DNA of 64,000 nucleotides from positions 36,237 through 100,236 of the forward strand of contig JAIORV010000187.1 in NCBI GenBank assembly GCA_021107945.1, written 5' to 3'. The position numbers were made by a program, and so were the translations under genes. Below, piece after piece: positions 1 to 8,672 of the stretch (position 1 is the first letter of the stretch; each line of letters starts with the position of its first letter). The notes under the pieces were generated by a model. That model ran no database searches. It was given only the letters and a program-made list of their open reading frames with translations, and was not told the origin of the DNA. Source of the DNA: Vulcanimicrobiota bacterium (GTDB lineage Bacteria > Vulcanimicrobiota > JAJTBE01).

Positions 1-213
1 AAAAATACGATCATCTATTTTTTTACATTTTTCCTGGCTCCAATTCACGCCAAAGTTAGTAATCCTATTTAGCATGTATAAAACTTTTTTTTGTTCTCTA
101 TTTGTTAAAGAGTCAAAGAAAGGCTCGTAATCGTATTTCTGATTCAATTCCAGCCAGCAGATTCTAAGTACTGAACCTCTTATTAGATACCATAAATTGC
201 ATTTTTTATGCAT
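1..213 (-). CDS. HigB/RelE-type toxin, partial (C-terminus beyond window)
   Basis: This open frame runs off the left edge, so only about the first 70 residues are present. The visible part has the pattern of the Gp49-like HigB/RelE toxins (ribosome-dependent mRNA interferases): a short strand and linker, then an FFDSLTNREQKKV helix start, then a glycine-containing turn and a KKIDDRIF strand that usually leads into the catalytic sheet. I chose the ATG at 213 because AGGA lies just upstream and the next in-frame ATG (240) falls inside a palindrome that looks like the operator. Its antitoxin, normally downstream in this family, would lie outside the window. The family call rests on pattern recognition of an incomplete protein. 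Confidence 0.5.
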   Translation of the reverse strand, partial: MHKKCNLWYLIRGSVLRICWLELNQKYDYEPFFDSLTNREQKKVLYMLNRITNFGVNWSQEKCKKIDDRIF

Positions 214-232
214 CTCACATCCTACTTTATAT

Positions 233-250
233 GTTGACATAAAAGTCAAC
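233..250. promoter_or_regulatory. Operator-like palindrome of the partial toxin gene
   Basis: GTTGAC and GTCAAC form a perfect inverted repeat around a six-base spacer, about 20 bases upstream of the toxin start at 213. Toxin-antitoxin operons are usually autorepressed through such palindromes in the promoter. A TTGACA that could act as a -35 element lies next to it on the minus strand. Repressor binding is inference. Confidence 0.4.
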
Positions 251-360
251 TATTGTCAAATATTTTCTGCATGCTCATTAAGTCCTGCTTATATGTAAAA
301 TATTTTTAAATAGTCATCATAAATGTTTTCATAACGATTAATTCCCCGATATCGGTCTCT

Positions 361-585
361 TTAACGCCAGGTAGTCGCCGCAGAAGTCAAGGAGTGCCGG
401 GGCGAACCAACCGGAGCCGGTGATTTGATGTTTTGCAGGTCTTCAATTTTGGAGCCTATTCGCTTGTAAAATTCCACTCTATAACAGCCATAATATGCAG
501 TACGGTAACGCCGGTATCTCATCGGTAGATCCTGTTCATCCATCGACCTGGAGAGCACGCCGGCGTCACTCCATTTCATCTTCAT
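361..585 (-). CDS. Hypothetical protein, possibly a gene fragment
   Basis: A 74-codon frame begins with ATG at 585, but the frame stays open upstream to about 660 with sensible residues (HYLTDPDLAPEIIETLPSG), so this looks like the tail of a longer gene that lost its start. The product is basic and tyrosine/arginine-rich (RYRRYRTAYYGCYRVEFYKR) with a low-complexity end. I recognise no family, and no good ribosome binding site precedes the ATG. It lies in a decayed island with other fragments, so a pseudogene remnant is as likely as a small gene. Confidence 0.25.
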   Translation of the reverse strand: MKMKWSDAGVLSRSMDEQDLPMRYRRYRTAYYGCYRVEFYKRIGSKIEDLQNIKSPAPVGSPRHSLTSAATTWR

Positions 586-774
586 TCCACTGGGAAGAGT
601 TTCAATGATTTCCGGGGCAAGATCCGGATCGGTGAGGTAGTGTTGGGGTATTGGGGGTGATCACTCCTTTGAGGTGGTTTGGATGGATAGGGAGAGAATG
701 TGGAAGGCCTGATTTATTGGCATTTGAAAAGATAAGTATCAATTTTTCTTTAATTAATTTTACGAATTGCAGGC

Positions 775-867
775 TCAGGTCAGGGCTACAGCAGTACCAA
801 TTATGACACCGTCAATGAGTTTGATAGTTACAATGTTGTCCTTTGGATTGTTTAGACATTTCCTCAT
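775..867 (-). CDS. Putative 30-residue peptide with a perfect ribosome binding site
   Basis: An ATG at 867 is preceded by AAGGAGGTGAT (875-885), a near-complete complement of the 16S rRNA tail, at ideal spacing. The 30-residue product starts MRKCLNNPKDN and ends in a hydrophobic IIGTAVALT. One cysteine is at position 4. The frame is open further upstream but without a comparable start. The strength of the site, rather than the length, is the reason to call it. It could be a leader peptide, a small toxin-like or membrane-associated peptide, or a peptide precursor; no modification enzyme is adjacent. Function unknown. Confidence 0.4.
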   Translation of the reverse strand: MRKCLNNPKDNIVTIKLIDGVIIGTAVALT

Positions 868-1049
868 TGTGCTATCACCTCCTTTTTGTTTCAAAGCTAT
901 CCTCAAATTAAAGAGTGCTATCATGGTTGAAATCAACCAAGAAACTAAAAACAAAGCCTCCGACCCTAGCAATAATAGCGCTAGCCTGAGCCTACAATAT
1001 ATTAAAATATAACAAATCATACAGTTTAAGTCAACTACAATTCAGGAAG

Positions 1050-1166
1050 TTAGCTCACCCAACACTCACACAACGTCTCCGCCTGTTTCAAAACCGTTTC
1101 CGTCGCCTTATCTTGTTTGTCCGGCGGGTATCCGTATTTTTTAATCCTCCACAAGTTCAATATATG
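1050..1166 (-). pseudogene. Remnant of type I restriction enzyme HsdR C-terminus
   Basis: A frame of 38 codons without a start follows an in-frame TAA and ends in a stop at 1050. It reads [18 protein letters not shown] and then [10 protein letters not shown]. This closely matches the extreme C-terminus of type I restriction endonuclease R subunits (the DUF3387 end, typically [20 protein letters not shown]). The motor and nuclease domains, and hsdM/hsdS, are absent here, so this is a dead fragment marking a former restriction locus. Confidence 0.6.
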
Positions 1167-1196
1167 TTAAAATCTCTTTCATTACCTTCCTGAAAG

Positions 1197-1328
1197 TCAA
1201 AGCCTCCATATCATCTTCATCTGCTCAAAGTCTATCCTGGCCCTATTATAGATCATCTTACAATAGTCCGCCACCTTATCCAAATCAAAATGTGGGTCAT
1301 CGCTGGGGAGGAGTTCGGAAGAGTCCTC
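1197..1328 (-). pseudogene. Unassigned coding remnant
   Basis: A frame of about 43 codons without a start, following an in-frame TAA, reads as a charged amphipathic helix (DDPHFDLDKVADYCKMIYN, then RARIDFEQMKMIWRL) and ends in a stop at 1197. Its composition looks like protein rather than noise, and it lies directly upstream, on the same strand, of the HsdR remnant. It could be from the same broken gene or from a HEPN-type helical protein; I cannot decide. Confidence 0.25.
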
Positions 1329-1457
1329 GGTTTATATTAACTCCTAATGATTAGGGCGTTTTTCATATATATTTTTTTGCCCAAGAACTCTTTCTTCATA
1401 ATGAAAACCTTACTTCTAAACCCAAGGTAGTCCTATGTCTCTTGGGAATATTATGAT

Positions 1458-3059
1458 TTATTGATTTGTCTCAAATTTTTCCACTTTTTCCAAGTACTCA
1501 AACAATTCTATGGCGGCATTAAATACTTCCCCGACAGATTCTTCACTTACCTCTTCAATCTTACCTTCATGTACTATTTTATTGCGTATCTTCCTTCCTT
1601 TATTTATCATATTAATCATGTTCCCAGAAGGCTTCATTGAATCAGGCGCCAGAGTTGGCAATTCAAGGTTTAGCTTCATACTAAGGCCCAAGTCTTTCTC
1701 GGAATCTTTAATTTTATTATTTGAAACTCCAGCACTTTGATACTTACTAACAACATATTTTGTGATAACTATTTCACATGCAATAATTATTTGCAATAAA
1801 GCAAAGGCAAAGTGTCCATTCATAATTAGCTGTTTGCTTGAGTATAGTAGTTCTTTTGCTATATTACATTCATCTCCTATTGTCTTGTGGAATCTATTCA
1901 ATTCTTCCTTAGACAATATGGTTGGATTAAGGGCAGATCTCCCTAAATGAGGAGCGATTCTCATCTGCTTAATTATATCTTTCTTTTCCCCTTGCATTAG
2001 AACATAAAAGCAATCAAAATTTGATTTATCGTATCGAATAGAAAACACACTGGGATGGGGATCTGATCCCTTCGCCATAATGTACGCATCTAAGAGAATA
2101 TTTATTAGAGATGAAAATTCATTGATACATTTTTCCAATTCACTCGTTAAAGCATCTTCAGCGGTTGTCCCTTTAATAATGAATCTTGAGGTAACCATAG
2201 TTTTCAAGAATTCTACCGATGCTGTCTGAGGAATTCTCAATTTTATGTTATTGAGAGTCTCATAAATAGCTCTCTTATCAACAAGCCAATAAAAATAACC
2301 ATAACTTCTCTTAATTAATCTCAAATATATTGATTCAAAAATAATACGATTAAATTTTCGAATATTAGCTCCATCTAAATTGCCTAAGCCAATTTTCAAC
2401 AAATTTATGCCCTCTTTACAAATAGATAAATTCTTAAAATAATATTCATCATAGAAATTCCGCATTTCTATTACTTTATTTATATTTTTGATAAGCAAAT
2501 CTCTTATATCTTGTGAAGGGGACTGGCCACCCACCCATTTGCCAATTATTTCTTGTAATTCTGGATCAAGAAATTCCCATATTCGTTTAAGCGGTTGAGA
2601 TTTACGAGTCTTAAGACTACTCATAAATTCTGATTCATCAAGTATATCACTAATTTGAAAAGAAGACTTTTCTCGTCTTTGACAATATGATATTTTAGCC
2701 ATTGTATTTGATACACATAAAATTCTTTGCTCCCCCTGGAATGGGATATTAATAATATGAGCATGATTTTCATTATGACTAGGGAGATAATCTGGCAAAA
2801 CAACACCTAATTCTATTGTGAAAGATCCGTCCTCTTTTGGCTCCAAGTCCTCAAAGATAATCCCGAGAGATGAATCTTTTTTTATTCCAGGAATCCCGAA
2901 TCCAAATAATTCTTTATAAGAAAACCTCAATGCATGATTAAATAGCCAGCTAGAATCGAATCCTATGCACATTTCCTTAGGAAATGGAGGAGCATATAGC
3001 CCTATATAAATTATTGGCGAACTCTTTATTCGTTTTGGTCCTTCAGTCAAAATGATCAT
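1458..3059 (-). CDS. HEPN-motif protein carrying a module shared with an ABC permease
   Basis: 533 residues, cytoplasmic in appearance, no signal peptide. The C-terminal helical region has R492-N-K-I-V-H497, an Rx4H signature of HEPN RNase domains, in the usual RNKIVHEG context. Residues about 137-252 align without gaps to residues 54-169 of the ABC permease at 34412-35503 (shared SDI, FM.SLK, RIW..LD, II.KW, IEM..FY.E..FK, NR..F.SI). The N-terminal 130 residues are unassigned. HEPN proteins are common in defence and toxin systems, and the restriction and toxin remnants next door fit that, but the function is unknown. The ATG at 3059 directly abuts AAGAAGG; a TTG three codons in is better spaced and may be the true start. 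Confidence 0.6.
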   Translation of the reverse strand: MIILTEGPKRIKSSPIIYIGLYAPPFPKEMCIGFDSSWLFNHALRFSYKELFGFGIPGIKKDSSLGIIFEDLEPKEDGSFTIELGVVLPDYLPSHNENHAHIINIPFQGEQRILCVSNTMAKISYCQRREKSSFQISDILDESEFMSSLKTRKSQPLKRIWEFLDPELQEIIGKWVGGQSPSQDIRDLLIKNINKVIEMRNFYDEYYFKNLSICKEGINLLKIGLGNLDGANIRKFNRIIFESIYLRLIKRSYGYFYWLVDKRAIYETLNNIKLRIPQTASVEFLKTMVTSRFIIKGTTAEDALTSELEKCINEFSSLINILLDAYIMAKGSDPHPSVFSIRYDKSNFDCFYVLMQGEKKDIIKQMRIAPHLGRSALNPTILSKEELNRFHKTIGDECNIAKELLYSSKQLIMNGHFAFALLQIIIACEIVITKYVVSKYQSAGVSNNKIKDSEKDLGLSMKLNLELPTLAPDSMKPSGNMINMINKGRKIRNKIVHEGKIEEVSEESVGEVFNAAIELFEYLEKVEKFETNQ

Positions 3060-3610
3060 CCTTCTTTAAAAGTAAATGGTCAAGGCTAAGGGTGGCAGAA
3101 GCTACACGAAATATATCCGGCATTAGACAATGAAAATGTTTCAAAAAATCCTTCTCCTCCGACTACACAGGGCTAATATAATCGTAAAAGTCCAGGCTAA
3201 AAATGCTTGTCAAAACCGCAGGATTCTTTTTTGAGTAATTCTGCCTTATCCATTTTCTTCACAGGTATTCTTCATCATTTCTCTAATATTATTCTATTAA
3301 TGGAATAAGAATCCTCCATGATGGTTATTTTGCAATTCTGTTTGTATGTTGTGGAATGGCGTTGCCTGTGTTTTATGAATGATTTTTTAAAATTTATCTC
3401 ATTCGGCACATTTTTCATAGACCCTGAGATGACCCTGGATAGATCCTGAAACAAGTTCAGGATGACGTTTGTGGCATGGTGGTTTCAGGGTGTTTGATCT
3501 GAAGACCTCCTGCTGTAGGAGAGCCTTCCAGGCTCGGTTTTCGTGGCAGGATGCCACTCCTGCATAGATGTTCGTGCCTGCAAAGATTTTCGTGCTTAAT
3601 TCCTTGATTA
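3060..3610. other. Intergenic region with degenerate repeats, no gene seen
   Basis: AT-rich DNA up to about 3400, then dispersed repeat pieces: a TCCTGAA/TTCAGGA hairpin near 3445-3465 and a diverged copy of the GTAGGAG hairpin repeat (3514-3564). Short frames here are shadows of the repeats. I see no promoter or RNA gene I could defend. Confidence 0.5.
3514..3564 (+). repeat. Diverged copy of the GTAGGAG...CTCCTGCA hairpin repeat
   Basis: TGTAGGAGAGCCTTCCAGGC followed by TCGTGGCAGGATGCCACTCC. The same unit, better conserved, occurs at 31622-31704 and 63719-63768, and a fragment in reverse orientation at 24166-24188. The inner part (TGGCAGGATGCCA) is palindromic. Confidence 0.6.
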
Positions 3611-4138
3611 TTATGATATTTCTAATATATCCAACGGGTATCCCATTCTGTACCATTTTATCCACTCAAATGCAAGTTGTTCTATGTCTTTGTTATCCAT
3701 TCTTATGCAGCCTTTTGTTAGGGTTTCGTAGGGTCTTCCTGCGTGAATTAGTATTTCTCTTTCCCATGCCATTTTGTCGGTAAAGCCTTCCGGGGCGTCG
3801 TTTGACCCCAGGGCGAACCTGACTCTTCCCATTTGAGACTGCTCAAATTCGTCCCATTCCTGCACATAAGACTCTTCCGGCACTACATTATAGAAGCCAA
3901 AGTGGGCACGGTAGAACTCTTTTCTGAAATCTTCCGATATAAAATCAGGAGGCGACAAAGTAAGAAAACCCCCGGGGGCGGGTCCCCAACTTTCTATAAC
4001 GAGGGGATCCCCGTGAGGTTTTTCTGTATTGTTATGGGCAGGGAATGAAAACATGACCCTGTTTGATATTCTCTCAAACAGGTAAATTGTATTTATTTCC
4101 CTGAAAAATATAAGTAAGGGCGATTGCCGGCGATTCAC
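3611..4138 (-). CDS. L,D-transpeptidase-like (YkuD-type) protein
   Basis: 175 residues from a GTG start. The C-terminal third has the YkuD pattern: an isoleucine-rich strand ending in H132, then after 11 residues T-K-G-C144-I-R146-M. C144, R146 and an upstream histidine are the catalytic set of L,D-transpeptidases, which cross-link or trim peptidoglycan peptides. The usual SHGC is TKGC here. No signal peptide is visible, which is odd for an enzyme acting on the wall; an internal ATG (residue 29) also gives none. It starts 5 bases after the stop of the zinc-ribbon gene upstream, so the two are probably co-transcribed. An acyltransferase with a non-wall substrate is possible. Confidence 0.65.
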   Translation of the reverse strand: MNRRQSPLLIFFREINTIYLFERISNRVMFSFPAHNNTEKPHGDPLVIESWGPAPGGFLTLSPPDFISEDFRKEFYRAHFGFYNVVPEESYVQEWDEFEQSQMGRVRFALGSNDAPEGFTDKMAWEREILIHAGRPYETLTKGCIRMDNKDIEQLAFEWIKWYRMGYPLDILEIS

Positions 4139-4143
4139 GGGAA

Positions 4144-4665
4144 TCAGAGTGTAATACTTTCATCCTGCCTGTAGAGGTCGGCATGAGCTCCCAGGCGTTT
4201 GTCCCTGTCTCTGTTGATAATGCGGGCGCGATGAATCTGTTCATTCCCCTTGCGTATTTTTATCAATCCCTCGTCAAGATGAACGGGATTCTCGTCTTCT
4301 ATAAATTCCATCATTTCTTTCATGCCCTCATTATAGAGCTTGACTCCTGCAAAACCCACATCGAGCTCTTCCTCGAAGTCCTCCATAATTTCTTCAGTGA
4401 TGGGGACTTGCCCTATTTCACTCTCGATAGTTTTGAGTTTGTTATATATCTTTTCCATAAATTCTTCGAATTCTTCGATGGACCATTCTCCGGATTTCAC
4501 CATTTCAGCAGCTTTGACAAATCCCATATACCTTTCATTAACTTTTTCCACGCTTGCCATATCAATTGCATAAGCCAGCTTGGGAAGTGTTGCGCCGCAT
4601 TTCTCACAGTAATTTTCATCGGGTGAGTTAGGCTCACCGCATCTGAGACAAAGAATCATTCCCAT
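4144..4665 (-). CDS. Zinc-ribbon protein with helical C-terminal domain
   Basis: 173 residues. The N-terminus is a compact zinc ribbon (C6-x2-C9 ... C19-x2-C22 in the CLRCGEPN/YCEKCG style), followed by a long acidic, helical, probably coiled-coil region (about 35-150) and a basic tail. No catalytic motif is visible. Such N-terminal zinc ribbons recur in this window (kinase at 61.6 kb, pilin-like proteins at 57 kb), suggesting a lineage habit of capping proteins with them. It lies 5 bases upstream of the L,D-transpeptidase-like gene and is probably the first gene of that pair. Function unknown. Confidence 0.6.
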   Translation of the reverse strand: MGMILCLRCGEPNSPDENYCEKCGATLPKLAYAIDMASVEKVNERYMGFVKAAEMVKSGEWSIEEFEEFMEKIYNKLKTIESEIGQVPITEEIMEDFEEELDVGFAGVKLYNEGMKEMMEFIEDENPVHLDEGLIKIRKGNEQIHRARIINRDRDKRLGAHADLYRQDESITL

Positions 4666-4878
4666 TTTAAATTCCTCCCTTTATAGAATTGAAATGTTAG
4701 ATGTGAGGGTATCGAACAAGTGATTTTTTACCGCAAAGACCGCAAATTTCGCAGATAATGAATATTGAGAGACAGTTGACCCCGGTCTATGCCCTCCCGG
4801 TAGATGATTAATAACGTGTATAGAAAGCTTTCTTCGATTCATATATATATCCTGCTTGCATACATATTCTGCATTCAT

Positions 4879-4902
4879 CGGGACGGGGAAGTCCCTCCTA
4901 CA
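4879..4902 (+). repeat. CGGGAC-GGGGA-GTCCC-TCCTACA hairpin repeat, copy 1
   Basis: GGGAC and GTCCC pair around GGGGA, followed by TCCTACA. Four near-identical copies occur in the window, all intergenic (also 5294, 12874, 52853). Confidence 0.75.
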
Positions 4903-5141
4903 TACTGGAGGCGAGAGGTGGGAAATGGGGTACGTCCTCTGATATCCGTTATCCGTTCCCTTCTGCGATCTCTGCGGTGAACAAACAAATCCATCATCCG
5001 CCATTTGTTTTCCTTTTCGGGAAGACGCTGAAGCGTCTGAAAGTTTTTGTTAGAGAGGCGTGGAGTGTGATTCCTTCTATCCCCCCGGATAAATCCGGGG
5101 GATAATCTCATGGGAGGTTTAAAAACCTCCGCTACCGCTAA

Positions 5142-5190
5142 TGGAAGTGGGAGGTGGCAAGTGGGAGGTGGGAGGTGGGAGGTGGGGACG
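5142..5190 (+). repeat. Heptamer tandem repeat (TGGGAGG type)
   Basis: Seven consecutive 7-base units of the type TGGGAGG or TGGCAAG. Related purine-rich heptamer runs occur near 12923, 18662 and 60352 and as scattered units elsewhere between genes. Confidence 0.7.
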
Positions 5191-5293
5191 CGATTTGTCA
5201 TCTACAATGCGTACTCTATCCTTTTCTTCGTGTCCTTCGTGGCTTCGTGGTTAAAATTTCCCATCCACAGCCCGGTATCCGGCATCCATTTAT

Positions 5294-5317
5294 CGGGACG
5301 GGGACGTCCCTCCTACA
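5294..5317 (+). repeat. CGGGAC-GGGGA-GTCCC-TCCTACA hairpin repeat, copy 2
   Basis: GGGAC/GTCCC stem followed by TCCTACA, about 415 bases after copy 1 in the same orientation. Confidence 0.75.
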
Positions 5318-5408
5318 GATCGAGAGGTGATAAATGAGAAGTGAGAATGAGATCCGTTCTCCGTTTTCCTAATTTCCTTAGAGGATAAAACCTTATTTCC
5401 TCATTTCG

Positions 5409-8400
5409 TTATCCGATCCTCTTATATACCAGCATTCCACCGGCTGGCAGGTCAAACCTCGACCCGGCGTTTCCTTCAACATACTCTTTGCCGTTCCCGA
5501 ATCCCTTGCCCCCATATTCTGTGTTATCGCTGTTGAAAGTTAGCTTCCATTTGCCGTCCAGAAGCGGAATATTGTAATTCCCCATGTCGTTCTTGTTCAG
5601 GGAGCTGAATACGAGAAACTCCTCGTTGTTTTTCTTTCTGTGGAATGCCATCACCGAATTTTCATTATGGGTATAGACCCTGTTTATTTCTGCATCGCCG
5701 TCAAACGCGGGGCTGTTCTTTCGAAGTGATATTACATCCCTGGAGAAATTGGAATGCATCTTTCTCATCACATTATATTTTGCTTTATCTATATTTTCCG
5801 GATCCTGCGAGGTGAGGTACTCGAAGATTTTCTTGTTATCAATTGACAAATCCTTGTAGAACCGGTCATTCTCCCTCTGCTCCGGGGACATTGAGAGAAG
5901 CCTGTCGTACTGGGTAATCTGTCCGTCGTTGAATGTTACATTTTTCCAGTTGGCATCCTTGCCCACATCCTGCCAATCCCAGCCGATATCCCACGAGGAT
6001 GTTATCGCCCAGCTAAAACGGTTGTTTGCAAGGGACTCGCTTCCCTGGAAGAATATGGGAATACCCGGCGAGAGCATTCCGACGCCAAAGGCGAAGCGCG
6101 ATGCATTACGTGCCCATTGTTCGGGAGCATCCGCTTGCTTGCCGCCCTGTGCAACGTTTATTATTCTATCAGCGTTCCCGACCTCATCGTGATTCGATAT
6201 TACCGTTACCGAGTTCATTTGCGATTCGAAACCGGGATGCTCAATCATATGTCCCATAAACTTGTCCATATTTGTTTTCGCACCCTGAGCCGCTTCCTGT
6301 AGAATTCCCCATTGGTGATGTGAATGAACCAGTCTGTGCTGGAACTCGGTATTCCACATATTATCGAAACCTGCCCCACCCTTGCCGTCGGATAACGCGG
6401 GTTTTGTTATCAGGGGAGAGTTGGGGAATTCCTCGGCGGAAGTGATGGCATCGGGATGGAAGAAATGGATTTCCCTGTTCATCTTCCTGAGCATATTCCA
6501 ACCCGGTGTGGCTCCGCTGGATTGATCGTGAATCGGATTAGTGAAATCGAATCTCAGTCCGTCGAAATTAAGCTCATCCAACTGCATCATGGCATTATTC
6601 ACAAGAAATCCGCTTACCTGCGGTTGGTCGTATGCAGGCATGGCTCCCCAGGGTGTATCACGAAGTCCTTTAAACAGGCTGTTTTTACCGGATTCAACTT
6701 TCGTCTTTTCATCAGACTTGGGCTGCGCATCTTTCATCACACCCCTTAAATGGACGTCGGACTTGCTTCCGGATGATTTGAACAGTCCGGCCGCTCCCAC
6801 ATTTTCCGTTGGCTGATCCCAGTTAAACCAGGGGTTGTTGCTGCCGTCGGATTCCCAGGACTGGTTGAATTCACCGCCAAAATGATTATATACGACATCG
6901 TTGATCACATTAAATCCCTTGCCGTGGGCGGCATCGACAAATCTTTTGAGCGCCTCGGTTCCGTTAACCCACTTTCCGTTGTCGTCAACGAAGCCATAGT
7001 TTGAGGTCTGAGCGAATGAATTTGTTCCAATGTATCCCCAGTCGCGTGTTCCTTCCGCCGCGTTGGTGGGCAGAAGTTCTATTGTGTTAACACCAATATC
7101 CTTAAAATATTCAAGCTTCTTTATCATGTCCTTGAATGTGCTTCTGCGGACATTTCCCGCTTCGCCGAATATGGATCCGACATGCGCCTGATATATTACA
7201 TACTTGCTCTTGTCTGTGGTCATTCTCGGCACATCGTCATTTTTCCATTCGAACGCTTTCAGGTCGGTTATTATCCCGGCGCGTTCGAACCCGATCTCTT
7301 TCTGTATCTCATTTGTATAGGGATCGTTGAAAGGAGTCGCCTTTCTCTCGACGGGCTGGAGGATGCCGTCTTTATTGACATCTCCCACCATTTGCAGATT
7401 CCCGCTTTCATCTCTGTTATAGACTTCAAGCTGATAGTCAAGTCCAGTGAGTCCCTGCGCGCCATTAATCATTGAAGCCCAGGCGTCTCCCTGTTTTGTG
7501 AGTTTGATACGCCCCTGCTCATCTATATTGTTTTCATAAAAATCGTTAAATTCACCCTCGTGAAATTTCTCTACAAGGGAGCCGTCGATCTTGCCCAGTC
7601 TTTCCTGGAGGGCTTCCCTTGTCATGGGTTTTCCTTCCTTGTCAAAAAGCTTGAGGTATGCCGCCTCCGCATTGCCATGTCCCTGAATCTCGAACCTGGT
7701 GAAGCGCATGAATGTCTTTTTGCCGTCCTCGTAATGGAACTGGTGAACCTGTTTTCCTGTTTTCGGGTGGAGGTAAATCGTGTTTATTCCCTTCTGGATT
7801 CCCTGGACTTCCCTGGCGTAGGGATCCGTCCTCTCAATCCTCTTTCCCTCAGATGTGACCATGTCATAGACATAGTTCTTGCCCACCATATCCTTCCATC
7901 CATTGTCTATTTTTGCACTCCAGGTACCGGTTTTTGCGTCTTTTTCCATCGGGATATATTGCGCTTTTACCGGGTCGTCGTCCCAGACTTTTACACTCAA
8001 GTCCCGGGCGTGTGGAGCCCAGTAGCGGAAATTAATATCTTCTTTCTCACGGTATGCGCCCATCTTATGGCTTGTCGTGGGGGAATACAGGAATGTCTTG
8101 TCCTTTACAGACGGATCAAATTTGAGATTGCCCTCCTCAAAGACCGCCCATTTCCCCTTACCGCTCGGACCGTCCGCCAGAACACCCCATTGCCAATCGT
8201 GGGGGGCGTCGTCAAGGACGGTTATCGTGGCTTTGTATCTTCCATCTTCCATTTTTTCCATAGGTACAGCGGAGCTTTTCCATTCTGTCGAATACTTACC
8301 GGAGCATTTATCCCAGCTTCCGATAAGCTTCAGGTTCTCAAGGCATTCCCTTCCGCCGGGGTCGTATATGAATGTTACTTTCTCAACCTTTTTACCGCCG

Positions 8401-8672
8401 TCGCCAACACTGTAAAGGTCTTTTCTGAAGAGTGGAGCCTGTTCCATTAACTTTTTTTCTTCCGGTCTTACAATAGTTGATGCTCTCGGTGACTCTTTCG
8501 ATGTTTTTTCTTTTACCGGGAAGTTACCCGAAATATCAACCAGATCTACTTTTGCCTTTACATCTTCGGCTTTCACATCGGTCTTGGATGATATCTTTAT
8601 TGTATCCTTTGCAACCGCTTGCTTTACCTTAGCGACATCTGGTCTTGTGTAAATATTATCTCGGATCTCCAC
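5409..8672 (-). CDS. Large GH13 family alpha-glucan-acting enzyme with carbohydrate-binding domains
   Basis: About 1087 residues. The catalytic barrel spans roughly 495-900 and all four GH13 regions are intact: DVVYNH (about 598), GLRFDF with the aspartate nucleophile (about 715), SAEEF with the acid/base glutamate (about 753), and SNHDEV (about 832-837). Upstream are a starch-binding-like beta domain (about 103-195) and a CBM48-like domain (RYWAPHARDLSVKVW, about 222-300), then a region of about 170 residues I do not recognise. A beta-sandwich closes the C-terminus. The layout fits a pullulanase or glucan-branching-type enzyme acting on glycogen or starch. There is no signal peptide, so it is probably intracellular. 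I chose GTG at 8672 because GGCGGAG sits at good spacing; a TTG six codons earlier is possible. The length is well above typical GlgB (about 730). Confidence 0.85.
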   Translation of the reverse strand: MEIRDNIYTRPDVAKVKQAVAKDTIKISSKTDVKAEDVKAKVDLVDISGNFPVKEKTSKESPRASTIVRPEEKKLMEQAPLFRKDLYSVGDGGKKVEKVTFIYDPGGRECLENLKLIGSWDKCSGKYSTEWKSSAVPMEKMEDGRYKATITVLDDAPHDWQWGVLADGPSGKGKWAVFEEGNLKFDPSVKDKTFLYSPTTSHKMGAYREKEDINFRYWAPHARDLSVKVWDDDPVKAQYIPMEKDAKTGTWSAKIDNGWKDMVGKNYVYDMVTSEGKRIERTDPYAREVQGIQKGINTIYLHPKTGKQVHQFHYEDGKKTFMRFTRFEIQGHGNAEAAYLKLFDKEGKPMTREALQERLGKIDGSLVEKFHEGEFNDFYENNIDEQGRIKLTKQGDAWASMINGAQGLTGLDYQLEVYNRDESGNLQMVGDVNKDGILQPVERKATPFNDPYTNEIQKEIGFERAGIITDLKAFEWKNDDVPRMTTDKSKYVIYQAHVGSIFGEAGNVRRSTFKDMIKKLEYFKDIGVNTIELLPTNAAEGTRDWGYIGTNSFAQTSNYGFVDDNGKWVNGTEALKRFVDAAHGKGFNVINDVVYNHFGGEFNQSWESDGSNNPWFNWDQPTENVGAAGLFKSSGSKSDVHLRGVMKDAQPKSDEKTKVESGKNSLFKGLRDTPWGAMPAYDQPQVSGFLVNNAMMQLDELNFDGLRFDFTNPIHDQSSGATPGWNMLRKMNREIHFFHPDAITSAEEFPNSPLITKPALSDGKGGAGFDNMWNTEFQHRLVHSHHQWGILQEAAQGAKTNMDKFMGHMIEHPGFESQMNSVTVISNHDEVGNADRIINVAQGGKQADAPEQWARNASRFAFGVGMLSPGIPIFFQGSESLANNRFSWAITSSWDIGWDWQDVGKDANWKNVTFNDGQITQYDRLLSMSPEQRENDRFYKDLSIDNKKIFEYLTSQDPENIDKAKYNVMRKMHSNFSRDVISLRKNSPAFDGDAEINRVYTHNENSVMAFHRKKNNEEFLVFSSLNKNDMGNYNIPLLDGKWKLTFNSDNTEYGGKGFGNGKEYVEGNAGSRFDLPAGGMLVYKRIG

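Larger units (their letters stand above)
4666..5408. other. Repeat-filled intergenic region, no gene seen
   Basis: About 740 bases between the zinc-ribbon gene and the 3' end of the GH13 gene. It contains two copies of the CGGGACGGGGA hairpin repeat, a heptamer tandem (5142-5190), a hairpin GGAGGTTTAAAAACCTCC at 5113-5130, and pieces of the dispersed ACCGC...GCAGA family (near 4728 and 4965). Translated frames are low-complexity shadows. Confidence 0.6.

Noticed and set aside
767..1012. Plus-strand 81-codon frame opposite the small peptide.
   Set aside because: No ribosome binding site, and it is complementary to the frame with the perfect Shine-Dalgarno.
3399..3665. Frames translated from the repeat block before the L,D-transpeptidase-like gene.
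   Set aside because: They consist of translated dispersed repeats (for example the CFHELVSGS-like phrase from the TCCTGAA/TTCAGGA hairpin) and lack a start signal.
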